A stretch of 64,000 nt of DNA from contig CP167917.1 in NCBI GenBank assembly GCA_041504365.1, positions 186,001 to 250,000 on the forward strand, written 5' to 3'. Shown in pieces: positions 45,780 through 53,224 of the stretch; the first letter of the stretch is position 1; each line of letters begins with the position of its first letter. The position numbers and the translations under genes were made by a program. Source of the stretch: Dryocola sp. LX212. Lineage in GTDB: Bacteria; Pseudomonadota; Gammaproteobacteria; Enterobacterales; Enterobacteriaceae. Below the pieces are notes generated by a model. That model searched no databases. It saw nothing but the letters and a program-made list of their open reading frames with translations, and was not told the DNA's origin.

Positions 45780-46533
45780 GGTAACGCTCTCTGACAGCAC
45801 TAACCACGTTTTTCCCAAACATTCTCACGATGAGTTTTATCTGGGGGCCAACATCTCCGGCCGGGAAAAAATCTGGCTGGACGGCAAGCGCTCCGAGGCG
45901 AGCATCGATGAGATAACGGTCTATAACCCAGGCCAGGTCCAGGCGGCCACGCCGACGCCGTACGACTGGGTTTATTACAGTTTCTATATTCAGCCGGAGA
46001 TGATGGCGGAATTAACGGGGCTGCCCGCCGACGAAGAGTTCAAAAAAAGCGTTTTTGCCGCCCCGGATATCGCCGCGCTGATCGCCCGCACCGGGGCTTT
46101 TTGCCTCATCGGCCACCACGGCGAAAATGAGATGCTCGAAAAGCTTTCAACGCTGCTCTGCGCGCTGGTTAAGCGCACCGGGAGCCGCACAAAATTTTGC
46201 GTTCACGACAAGGACGCGCTGCTGGCTGAGCGCATAGCCTTACGCCTGCGCGAAGATCTGTACGAGCCTCCATCACTGAAAGCCCTCTCTGCGGAATTCG
46301 GCCTGACCTCGGTGCAGCTTGTCCGCGTTTTCAACGCCCACTTTGGCCTGCCTCCCTTTGCCTGGCTGAAAGGGGAAAAGCTCAAAATCGCCAGGCAGCT
46401 TATTCTGCGCGGCCTGCCCCTGGCGGATATCGCCGCCGGGCTGGGCTTTTCCGACCAGCCCCACTTTACGCACAGCTTCCGGGATATGTTCGGCGTGACG
46501 CCGGGGCAGATGTTCCGCCTGGCGAAGGCCTGA
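45742..46533 (+). CDS. AraC family regulator
   Basis: The protein has 263 residues. The N-terminal cupin-like sensing domain (HVFPKHSHDEFYLGANISGREKIWLDG) is followed by two helix-turn-helix units (SLKALSAEFGLTSVQLVRVFNAHFGLPPFAWL and ADIAAGLGFSDQPHFTHSFRDMFGVTPGQ). It is the last gene of the oxygenase operon, overlapping the exporter gene, and probably controls the operon in response to its product or substrate. It is convergent with the pita-bread hydrolase gene, with stops adjacent. Confidence 0.88.
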   Translation: MGITAYRKIEGVEVTLSDSTNHVFPKHSHDEFYLGANISGREKIWLDGKRSEASIDEITVYNPGQVQAATPTPYDWVYYSFYIQPEMMAELTGLPADEEFKKSVFAAPDIAALIARTGAFCLIGHHGENEMLEKLSTLLCALVKRTGSRTKFCVHDKDALLAERIALRLREDLYEPPSLKALSAEFGLTSVQLVRVFNAHFGLPPFAWLKGEKLKIARQLILRGLPLADIAAGLGFSDQPHFTHSFRDMFGVTPGQMFRLAKA

Positions 46534-47937
46534 TTAAGCGTGGGTTTGCGTCCGCACCAGCGCGGTTTCCTTGGCCAGCAGGTAAGGGCGCAGATAGCCA
46601 ACCGTGTTCGACAGCGGCAGAACATCGTCATGCAGGTGAATATTCAGCACGTCTATGAGATAAGCCCGACGAGCGGTAATTCGCTGCCACAGCGCCGGGT
46701 ACAGCGTGGCGATATCCAGCCGCAAAGCCTCATCGGCCAGGGCAATGGTGTCCTCGATGCTTGCTCCCGCGTAGCCTTTGCGGGACGGAATAATATCTAT
46801 TTGCAGCAGCATGCCGCTGGCCAGCGGGATTTGGGACGCCGGAGAAATCGGCGAACACAGCCACTCTTCATCGGCCACCAGATGGCCCGGATTCAGATGC
46901 CAGTGGTACTCCGCCTGCGGTAACACCCGCTCGATTAAGTCATAAATCTCATGGCCCTTCACGCCCACTTTAATAAACTCAAGCCAGCTCACCACCGCGT
47001 GGTAATAAGGGATGGCAACGACGTCCAGATAGTCCCGCACTTCCGGCTTCAGCTCGTCCGCACCGTTCACCACGTACGCCGCCCGGCTGGTCAGCCCGCC
47101 CTTGTAGCTCACGGTAAGCGAAAACTTATCCCCGGGCTGGATCTGCTTATCAGATGGGTAAAGGTTGGCGTATTCGAATCGTTCCCCGGTGGCGGCGATG
47201 GTCACCACGTTATTCAGCTGTCCGTCGGCGGCGAGCAGGGCCGCTATCTCTTTTTCCGTTTTTCCCGTCCCGACGGCATCAAGCGCGGTTAGCGCAGCGC
47301 TGGAAGCCAGATTCGCCCCGTATTCATAATAGGCAATTTCATTGGCATTATTCCGCGTTCTTGCGCCGAACTGCGGCGAAATAAAGACGTCTGTGGCGTT
47401 CAGTAAGGTCGCTCCGGCAGGAAGGGCAGCCTGGATGGCCTGGAACACGAAGGTGGGGATATCGAAAAAGGATTTATTATCTTCATAAGCACCGGTAAAA
47501 AGTTTCCATCCTGCAATACCCACGCGTTTTTGATCCTTAAGCCCTGCGCAGCGTAATACCTCTTTCAGCGTTAAATCCGTGTCCATCGGCTGATTCGGCA
47601 GTGAGAACCAGGGAGCATGAACCACCTCTGCAGGCGTGCGGGAGTGCGCTGCCAGCTTAAGGTTTTCATTGCCGAGCACTAAAACCGCCTGCCCGTCGCC
47701 GTGCAATATCAGCAGCGCCTCTTCGAAGCGTGGGATAAACCCCGTCAGGTATTCAAAGTTGCCGCCGTGTTCTTTATCGGCATACACAACAAGCGTGTCG
47801 AGCTGCTGGCGAGCCATCTGCTGAAGCACTTTGCTGCGGCGCTCTTCAATCGTCCGCCCGGTCAAGGTTGTGCTGGGAAGATTAAAGTAGATCGCAGGCG
47901 ATTTTATGGTTGCAAGGCTGAATGCTGAATGTGGCAC
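46534..47937 (-). CDS. M24 (pita-bread fold) hydrolase, metal site apparently lost
   Basis: I place the start at the GTG at 47937 (product PHSAFSLATIKSPAIYFNLPS), with GGAG ten bases upstream; 467 residues. A longer frame to 48189 reads antisense-like through another gene fragment. The N-terminal creatinase-like domain contains LDTLVVYADKEHGGNFEYLTGF. The C-terminal pita-bread domain is present, but the usual metal ligands of Xaa-Pro peptidases are replaced: SYKGGLTSRAAYVV stands where D-x-G...D-x-T-R is expected, and HLNPGHLVADEEW where GHGIG is expected. A creatinase-like metal-free hydrolase is possible. It is convergent with the oxygenase operon. Confidence 0.7.
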   Translation of the reverse strand: MPHSAFSLATIKSPAIYFNLPSTTLTGRTIEERRSKVLQQMARQQLDTLVVYADKEHGGNFEYLTGFIPRFEEALLILHGDGQAVLVLGNENLKLAAHSRTPAEVVHAPWFSLPNQPMDTDLTLKEVLRCAGLKDQKRVGIAGWKLFTGAYEDNKSFFDIPTFVFQAIQAALPAGATLLNATDVFISPQFGARTRNNANEIAYYEYGANLASSAALTALDAVGTGKTEKEIAALLAADGQLNNVVTIAATGERFEYANLYPSDKQIQPGDKFSLTVSYKGGLTSRAAYVVNGADELKPEVRDYLDVVAIPYYHAVVSWLEFIKVGVKGHEIYDLIERVLPQAEYHWHLNPGHLVADEEWLCSPISPASQIPLASGMLLQIDIIPSRKGYAGASIEDTIALADEALRLDIATLYPALWQRITARRAYLIDVLNIHLHDDVLPLSNTVGYLRPYLLAKETALVRTQTHA

Positions 47938-47977
47938 GGTAGGGTTTCTCCATAAACTGTCTGTGGTTTCAACCTTA

Positions 47978-48154
47978 CTAAATTGCAGCCAACAACACCC
48001 GCCCCAGCGTCCGAACTGCGGCGTAGATCTCCTCGTCCGTGAAGCCTCCCAGCCCCAGCAGCACGCCCGACTGGCTTTTTCCCGGCGAATACATGTGGGA
48101 AACGGCCCGCAGGGAGATCCCGGCGGCAACGCCCTTGTGCACCACTTCGGGCAT
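47978..48154 (-). pseudogene. C-terminal fragment of a MocR/PdxR-type regulator gene
   Basis: On the minus strand a 58-codon segment ends at a TAG at 47978. It reads MPEVVHKGVAAGISLRAV, then SGVLLGLGGFTDEEIY and AAVRTLGRVLLAAI, the usual C-terminus of MocR-type aminotransferase-fold regulators. The frame stays open a little further upstream (to about 48230), but GC-rich, protein-like sequence stops near 48180, where AT-rich DNA of the next block begins. Only this tail of the gene survives. It lies just upstream of, and in the same direction as, the M24 hydrolase gene that it may once have controlled. Confidence 0.65.
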
Positions 48155-48545
48155 AGAGTCATGCTCATCAGTAGCTGCAAATGCTGCATTAAAGTAATAA
48201 CCTGCTATATCACTGTGTTTTTTGCTGAATATATGAAACTAAGATAAGGAAAAAATGGGATTTAGATTGTTGTAATTTGTTTTGTCTTTTAGATGATTAA
48301 TTATCAGAATATAAACTATATAATATATCTCGACATAATTAATGCCAGCCCTCCAGCTATAAATAATTTTAATAAACCCTGCGCGACAAGCCTTGCAGCG
48401 TGTCTTATGCGAAATGTGACAATAATAATGAAATTAATCTATATCCCCGTATTGTCAGTTTTTGTCTTTCTTGTTATATCTAGTTCACTAAATTTTAACA
48501 TGTCGTTCATGTTCATGTTCATGTTCATGTTCAGGTGGGGATATC
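48155..48545. other. AT-rich promoter region of the tgl-like operon
   Basis: These 391 bases are strongly AT-rich and hold no credible gene; a 103-codon frame from 48293 runs over the next start and is low-complexity. A TATAAT hexamer at about 48319 is a -10 candidate without a good -35. A run of GTTCAT hexamers at 48505-48533 directly precedes the ribosome site of the first operon gene. Confidence 0.45.
48505..48533 (+). repeat. GTTCAT hexanucleotide tandem repeat, 4.8 copies
   Basis: Four complete GTTCAT units (48505-48528) and a partial fifth (to 48533) lie immediately before GGTGGGG, the ribosome site of the methyltransferase gene at 48546. Such short tandem repeats can change copy number by slippage; here that would alter the 5' untranslated region rather than a reading frame. 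Confidence 0.85.
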
Positions 48546-49304
48546 ATGCAGAATATTGGCGAGGCTGTAGAGAATATATCTTCAGCCAAAGAGAATGTGG
48601 GTGATGGTATTGACTCTTTAAATGCGGCATGGAGTTTTGGTGGTAACACACCAAAGCATTTCGACGCGCATGTCTCAAAGTCAGTGCCAAAATATCAGGA
48701 TGGGCATGACATTATTCTTTCTTTAAGCGATTACTTTGTTAATAAGCACTCTATTGTATATGAACTGGGTAGTTCAACCGGAGCATTAACCTGTAAAATG
48801 GCCCAGCGTCATAAGCAGGCAGCTTCATTTATCGGTATCGATATTGAAGAAGCGATGACCCTCCAGGCGAATGAAAAATTACTTGAGATGCCCTCGATTA
48901 ATAATGTTAGCTTCGTGACGGACAATATTCTTAATTACCCATTTGAAAAAAGTGACTTTATCGTTGCTTATTACACGGTGCAGTTTATTCCACCACGAAT
49001 TCGGCAGGCGTTGTTCGACCGGATTTACGAATCGTTAAACTGGGGTGGAGCTTTTGTGTTGTTTGAGAAAGTTCGCGGGCCAGATGCCCGATTTCAGGAC
49101 ATTATCAGTAACCTGTATGTGGATTATAAAATTGAACAGGGCTATGCGCCCCATGAAATTATTGCGAAGTCACGTTCGTTAAAAGGCGTCATGGAACCTT
49201 TTTCAAGTGCGGGTAACCTTGATTTATTTAATCGGGCGGGCTTTGTCGACGTTATGTCTGTGTTTAAGCATATTTGTTTTGAAGGCTTCTTCGCTATTAA
49301 GTAA
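48546..49304 (+). CDS. CmoA-like enzyme, probable carboxy-S-adenosylmethionine synthase of the tgl-like pathway
   Basis: The protein has 252 residues and aligns along its length with CmoA: WSFGGNTPKHFDAHVSKSVPKY (CmoA: [20 protein letters not shown]), VYELGSSTGALTCKMA, FIGIDIEEAMTL, YTVQFIPPRIRQALFDRIY (CmoA: FTLQFLEPSERQALLDKIY), LNWGGAFVLFEK, ISNLYVDYKIEQGY. CmoA makes carboxy-SAM from SAM and prephenate. In the 3-thiaglutamate pathway a carboxymethyl group is added to the peptide-borne residue, so a CmoA homologue fits. In the KSRSLKGVM segment the arginine is shifted by one position against the CmoA carboxylate-binding arginine (QKRSML), so activity needs testing. It is the first gene of the operon; RBS GGTGGGG. 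Confidence 0.8.
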   Translation: MQNIGEAVENISSAKENVGDGIDSLNAAWSFGGNTPKHFDAHVSKSVPKYQDGHDIILSLSDYFVNKHSIVYELGSSTGALTCKMAQRHKQAASFIGIDIEEAMTLQANEKLLEMPSINNVSFVTDNILNYPFEKSDFIVAYYTVQFIPPRIRQALFDRIYESLNWGGAFVLFEKVRGPDARFQDIISNLYVDYKIEQGYAPHEIIAKSRSLKGVMEPFSSAGNLDLFNRAGFVDVMSVFKHICFEGFFAIK

Positions 49305-49314
49305 TGGGTGGTGT

Positions 49315-50256
49315 ATGGATTCTCAGGGCATTTTGAATTATTTGTCGTTACTTAATATGGATAGTCACTATTCAGCTATTAAGGTTAATTGTGAGATATG
49401 TCATAGCGATAAAAAACTACCGTTACTGCAATCAGTTGAAGGGCCAGTAGGGGCCATGGTTGACTTGTCTGTGGTCGGTTGTCAGGACTGTGGACATATT
49501 TATCAGGAGTGTTGTTTCTCCCCTGATTTTTATCAGCATTATTACGATAAATTTTATCGGCTGAACTTATTTGGTGACAGCGAGCCAGACAAAGCTTTTT
49601 TTATTGATCAGATAAAGCGTGGTGATGCCTTATTTAAAAGTCTTGCCAGTTGGTTACCTGAAACGGGACGCCTTCTCGACGTAGGCTGTTCGGCAGGGGG
49701 GCTGATGATCCCTTTCGCCAAGCGTGGCTGGCAGGTTGCGGGTAACGACCCCGATGGTGTTTATGCCGATTATGGACGCCGCATTGGGCTGGATATTCTG
49801 ACGATCGGCGCTGAAGCTATGCCGACGGATAATCAGGCTGAGCTGATAATTATTAACGGTTCGCTTGAGCATGTTTACGATGTGAATGCTGTGATGAACC
49901 GGTGTCGCCAGATTGCTGCCAGCAACGGCCTGTTGCTGATTGAAGGACGCGCGCTGGGTTACGGTTTACAACAAGGTCATTTGACCCACAACCATCGACG
50001 CTTTCTTTCGGCGCACAGCATAGAGCAGTTGATGCTCCGGCACGACTGGCAGCCCGTCATGACAACCAGCACCCCATTGTGCGGACCAACACGACCCGGT
50101 GCAATATTTGTGCTGGGAAGGGCGGGGGTGAAAGATAAAAAGGCCCTCAGCGCGGCCCAAAAAAATGGTCAGCAGTGGTTGCAAGTCGAATTACTACCAC
50201 AATTTGTCAACATGAGGGGGCGCCATGAGCGAGTCTGTAGAGTGCAGCACGCCTGA
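49315..50256 (+). CDS. Zinc-ribbon SAM methyltransferase, candidate carboxymethyltransferase
   Basis: The protein has 313 residues from the ATG at 49315, ten bases after the CmoA-like gene. An N-terminal zinc ribbon has CEICH (Cys26, Cys29) and CQDCG (Cys56, Cys59). A class I methyltransferase domain follows with motif I LLDVGCSAGGLMIPFA near 118 and IINGSLEHVYDVNAVMNRCR, as in Methyltransf_23 proteins. By analogy with the tgl pathway it is the best candidate to transfer the carboxymethyl group from carboxy-SAM to the thiol on the scaffold peptide; this is inferred from neighbourhood. It overlaps the protease gene by 32 bases. Confidence 0.75.
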   Translation: MDSQGILNYLSLLNMDSHYSAIKVNCEICHSDKKLPLLQSVEGPVGAMVDLSVVGCQDCGHIYQECCFSPDFYQHYYDKFYRLNLFGDSEPDKAFFIDQIKRGDALFKSLASWLPETGRLLDVGCSAGGLMIPFAKRGWQVAGNDPDGVYADYGRRIGLDILTIGAEAMPTDNQAELIIINGSLEHVYDVNAVMNRCRQIAASNGLLLIEGRALGYGLQQGHLTHNHRRFLSAHSIEQLMLRHDWQPVMTTSTPLCGPTRPGAIFVLGRAGVKDKKALSAAQKNGQQWLQVELLPQFVNMRGRHERVCRVQHA

Positions 50257-51337
50257 AGCTCCCTGTTTGTGCTACCGCAATGAGTTAACCCATGAGTCAT
50301 TTGTGGCGGCGGGAGAAACCAAATACCGCGTCTACGATCCGAAGAATGATATTGCCTATGAACTGGGGCAGAACGAGTTTTTGCTGGTCAGACTGTTTGA
50401 TGGTGCGCGTAATGTCGAAGACATTCAGCATCAGGTTCGTGTCACTTTGCGGGGCAATCTTAGCGAGCGGCGGATTCTCGCGTTTGGTGAGAAGATGTTA
50501 CGCCTTGGTTTACTTGCCCGTGATGGCGAGCAGGGGGGGTTACATCGCGATCCCGCGACGGGCATCACCTATGGTCCCCTTAAACGTTTCCTGCTGGTGA
50601 ATCTCATCAAAATGGACCCTCAGCCGCTGCTGGACTGGCTGTATCCCAGATTTACCTGGCTGTGCAGTCCGTTAATCGTCGGGTTAATGTTGATGTGTAC
50701 CATCAGCTGCTTTGTATTTTTACTCAGCCACTGGACCCTTTTTTATCGTGACATGCTGCATACCTATACCTCGGGCTGGTCGTGGCTGGCATGGCACTAC
50801 CCGGTGGTGCTCAGTTCTATCGCGATTCATGAGCTTGGGCATGCGCTGAGTTGTCGACATTATCGTGTGCGCGTCACGGACTTTGGTATTGGTGTCTATC
50901 TATTGCTTGCTACCGGATGGGTTCGCCCGGAACAACGACGCTGGTCAGATCTGAGTGCTGAACAGCGTGCTAATACGATTCTAATGGGACCGCTTGCCAG
51001 CTTTTATTATGCAGCCGCCGGGATTGTCGTTTGGGCGATGACCCCTTCCAGCGTGGTGTTCCATGATCTGGGCGTGGTGATGATTGTTGCCTCTTTCCTT
51101 TCTCTTATTCCGACACTTTTACCTTGCTTCAATGGCGATACCTATCTGGCCATCACTGAGTTTTACAACCAACCGCGGCTGCGGCAGCGGGCACTGCTTT
51201 ATTGTCGCAAACGTCTGGCAGGCAAAGCCGATGTCGATGACAACGCCAATCTTTACTGGGGGGTAACGCTCTTGACCGCTGCCGGGTGGCTACTGGCCTG
51301 GTGCGGTATCGTGGCCCTGATTATTCGTGTCTTGTGA
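50225..51337 (+). CDS. M50-family membrane zinc protease with N-terminal PqqD-like domain
   Basis: The protein has 370 residues. Residues 20-100 resemble a PqqD/peptide-recognition winged helix (KYRVYDPKNDIAYELGQNEFLLVRLFDGARNVEDI). The C-terminal part has about six membrane segments. The catalytic site is SIAIHELGHAL (His202, Glu203, His206), and a third metal ligand is likely the aspartate in PCFNGDTYLAI near 300. Site-2-protease-like enzymes of this type cut within the membrane or at its face. In the tgl model this protease removes the modified terminal residue and regenerates the scaffold peptide. The start has AGGGGG upstream; the scaffold gene begins eight bases after the stop. Confidence 0.82.
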   Translation: MSESVECSTPEAPCLCYRNELTHESFVAAGETKYRVYDPKNDIAYELGQNEFLLVRLFDGARNVEDIQHQVRVTLRGNLSERRILAFGEKMLRLGLLARDGEQGGLHRDPATGITYGPLKRFLLVNLIKMDPQPLLDWLYPRFTWLCSPLIVGLMLMCTISCFVFLLSHWTLFYRDMLHTYTSGWSWLAWHYPVVLSSIAIHELGHALSCRHYRVRVTDFGIGVYLLLATGWVRPEQRRWSDLSAEQRANTILMGPLASFYYAAAGIVVWAMTPSSVVFHDLGVVMIVASFLSLIPTLLPCFNGDTYLAITEFYNQPRLRQRALLYCRKRLAGKADVDDNANLYWGVTLLTAAGWLLAWCGIVALIIRVL

Positions 51338-51345
51338 ATGAGGAA

Positions 51346-51483
51346 ATGACTGTGGAACCAGAATTGAAAAAAGAAGTGATGGAAGAAACGAAGGAAGAAG
51401 CCTCCCTGCTGTCACCAGAGATGCTATTTGAAGAGTTTGACCTTGATGATATTGAAGTCATTGAAAGCAAAGTCTTCGCCTGA
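51346..51483 (+). CDS. tglA: Scaffold peptide (TglA-like), 45 residues
   Basis: The frame starts at the ATG at 51346 (MTVEPELKKEVMEE), nine bases after the protease stop; a GTG at 51352 is better spaced from AGGAA (seven bases) and would give 43 residues. The peptide is very acidic (glutamate- and aspartate-rich), contains no cysteine, and ends FDLDDIEVIESKVFA. It has few serine or threonine residues and none near the C-terminus except one serine. It therefore fits a scaffold to which a residue is added at the C-terminal alanine rather than a classical core peptide modified internally. Its place between protease and MNIO genes and the terminator right after it support the assignment. Confidence 0.82.
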   Translation: MTVEPELKKEVMEETKEEASLLSPEMLFEEFDLDDIEVIESKVFA

Positions 51484-51490
51484 TAATCCC

Positions 51491-51514
51491 AGCCCCCGGT
51501 CCAGGGGGCTTTTT
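51491..51514 (+). terminator. Intra-operon terminator/attenuator after the scaffold gene
   Basis: AGCCCCC, loop GGTCCA, GGGGGCT followed by TTTTT forms a strong hairpin eight bases after the scaffold stop and 24 bases before the MNIO gene. Partial termination here would keep the peptide mRNA more abundant than the downstream enzyme mRNA. Confidence 0.85.
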
Positions 51515-51537
51515 AATGACTAATAAAAGAGACTGTG

Positions 51538-52452
51538 ATGACCTTGATGGCGAAACCCGCGCCCGTGGGGGTTGGGATCCAATATAACCCTGAGATCCTT
51601 GACTGGTTCCCGTTTGAATCTTTGCAGGTGGATGTGCTGGAAGTCCTGCTCGATAACATTATGGCGCCGCTGGATGGGCCACACATCTTACGCCCTGAAG
51701 TGCGGGCGACGCTTGAAAAGTTGGGTGAGCGTTTTACCCTGCTGGCCCATTCAAACTACGGCTGCGATTTTGGTTTTAATCCACTGGAGTCTACTGCTGC
51801 GGTCCAGCGCCACGTTCCGCTGGCAAAAATGATAAATAGCCCATGGGTGGCAAATCACTGTTTCTATGGTGACGACTCCTGGTTAGATATCTGGAGCAGC
51901 CCATTGCAATTTTCTCATCGGGAGATGCTGCGTTGTGCCGACCGTGCGGCAGAGCTTCAGCAACGTTATGGGATACCGCTGGCACATGAAAATGCGGCCT
52001 ATTATCTCTCCTGTCCCGGTAGCGAAATGCGCGAAGCGGAATTTCTGGCCCAGCTTGTCTCAAGGTCAGGCACGTTTTTGCATCTCGATTTACATAACAT
52101 CTATGCTAACTCCATAAATTTGCCCCATTTCGATCTGCGTGATTACCTGGACACCATCCCGCTTGAGCGGGTGATCGCTGTGCATCTGGCCGGTGGCAGT
52201 TGGGCTGAGGGGCTATATCATGATTGGCACGATGCCGCGGTCCCGGAGCCGGTATGGGAGCTTTACGAAACGCTGCTGCAACGGACGACGCCTTCGGCAA
52301 TTATTCTGGAATACCAGGGTCAGGCGCATCACACCCTGACCCGCGTAATGGATCAGGGCGATGAGTCGATGATCGTGAAAGATGTCAAACGCGCGCAGGA
52401 GATCTGGCGGCGAGCGACGGTACAGACGAAGGTGGTCAATGATGGATGCTAA
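51538..52452 (+). CDS. tglH: DUF692/MNIO oxidase (TglH-like)
   Basis: The protein has 304 residues from the ATG at 51538. The MNIO (multinuclear non-haem iron-dependent oxidase) TIM-barrel signatures are clear: GVGIQYNPEILDW, LLAHSNYG (His71), WVANHCFYG (His107), LAHENAAYY (Glu151), HLDLHNIYANS (Asp184), VIAVHLAGG (His216), YHDWHDAAVPEPVWELY (Asp229, His231) and IILEYQG (Glu258); these are the metal ligands of the family. In the tgl system TglH with TglI removes the beta-carbon of a C-terminal cysteine as formate, giving a 2-mercaptoglycine. It overlaps the partner gene by 14 bases. Confidence 0.88.
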   Translation: MTLMAKPAPVGVGIQYNPEILDWFPFESLQVDVLEVLLDNIMAPLDGPHILRPEVRATLEKLGERFTLLAHSNYGCDFGFNPLESTAAVQRHVPLAKMINSPWVANHCFYGDDSWLDIWSSPLQFSHREMLRCADRAAELQQRYGIPLAHENAAYYLSCPGSEMREAEFLAQLVSRSGTFLHLDLHNIYANSINLPHFDLRDYLDTIPLERVIAVHLAGGSWAEGLYHDWHDAAVPEPVWELYETLLQRTTPSAIILEYQGQAHHTLTRVMDQGDESMIVKDVKRAQEIWRRATVQTKVVNDGC

Positions 52453-53224
52453 ACTTGTCTGGCACACCTGGCGAAAAATCCTGCGTGATGAAATGCTCCA
52501 GCAGCGCGTCTTTGACCCGACCTGGTCGGGGGCAAACGATACGAGTTTAAGTCCGGCGGAACAGGATGTTATCGCAGCTTATGCCGATAGCCGTGATCGT
52601 GCGAAATGGTTCATTGAAAACTATCAGTTTAGGCTGGTGAACTCATTTATCAACGCGCTGGAAACTGGAGCACCTCTGACGCTGCGCGCATTGCTAAATA
52701 GTGGCTTCGAGATGGCAGAGCTATCACACCGCTTTTTGCGTCAGCATCATTGGCACGATTATGGTCCGCGCGTGTATCAGTATGGCTCTGAAGCATTGGA
52801 CTGGCTTATTGAAAAACAGCACCTTCTCGGCTTGTCCGCAGCTCTGGTCGATTTAATATGGCTGGAAAAAACGACCGTAACGCTTTACCTCTCCTTGCAA
52901 AATCGTCCTGGCCTGGTGACGGCTGGGCGAGCTGAGTATCAGCAGTCCGGCATGGCGCGGCTTTATCGTAGCCGCTATCAGCTCACCAACTGGCTGCGCG
53001 ATAAAAAAAGCCTCGGGCTTCACGAACCCGCTATCGGGGAGGAAAATCTGCTGGTTGTGCTACCCGATTACAGCAGCCGGCATAAATATCTGCGCGTTCC
53101 GGACCGCTGTGCGGCACTGTTTAACGCCCCTTCACTGGCAAATGTTCAGCCGGAACACCAGGACGAATTGCATTTGGCTCGTCTGTTGGCCTGTAACGCA
53201 CTGGTTAGCGGGGAGGCAAGATGA
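52439..53224 (+). CDS. tglI: MNIO partner protein (TglI-like)
   Basis: The product has 261 residues (a second ATG three bases later is equally placed behind AAGGTGG). It is helical in the N-terminal half (RDRAKWFIENYQFRLVNSFINALETGAPLTLRALLNSGFEMAELSHRFLRQHHWHDYGPRVYQYGSEALDWL), similar in style to DUF692 partner proteins that deliver the peptide to the oxidase. It has no catalytic motif. Overlaps with both neighbours (14 bases with the MNIO gene, 4 bases with the ligase gene) imply coupled translation. Assignment rests mainly on position and general resemblance. Confidence 0.7.
   Translation: MMDAKLVWHTWRKILRDEMLQQRVFDPTWSGANDTSLSPAEQDVIAAYADSRDRAKWFIENYQFRLVNSFINALETGAPLTLRALLNSGFEMAELSHRFLRQHHWHDYGPRVYQYGSEALDWLIEKQHLLGLSAALVDLIWLEKTTVTLYLSLQNRPGLVTAGRAEYQQSGMARLYRSRYQLTNWLRDKKSLGLHEPAIGEENLLVVLPDYSSRHKYLRVPDRCAALFNAPSLANVQPEHQDELHLARLLACNALVSGEAR

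Noticed and set aside
47938-48189. N-terminal extension of the M24 hydrolase to 48189
   Set aside because: The extra 84 residues are rich in Arg, Cys and Trp and overlap, in another frame, a recognisable MocR C-terminus; the GTG at 47937 has a ribosome site.
48293-48604. 103-codon ORF upstream of the CmoA-like gene
   Set aside because: AT-rich with an MF repeat caused by the hexamer run, no ribosome site, and it overlaps the start of a well supported gene.
51538-53224. Methanobactin or bufferin pathway (MNIO plus partner)
   Set aside because: Those precursors carry cysteines that become oxazolone/thiooxazole-type groups; the peptide here has none, and CmoA-like and LanB-like genes are not part of those pathways.
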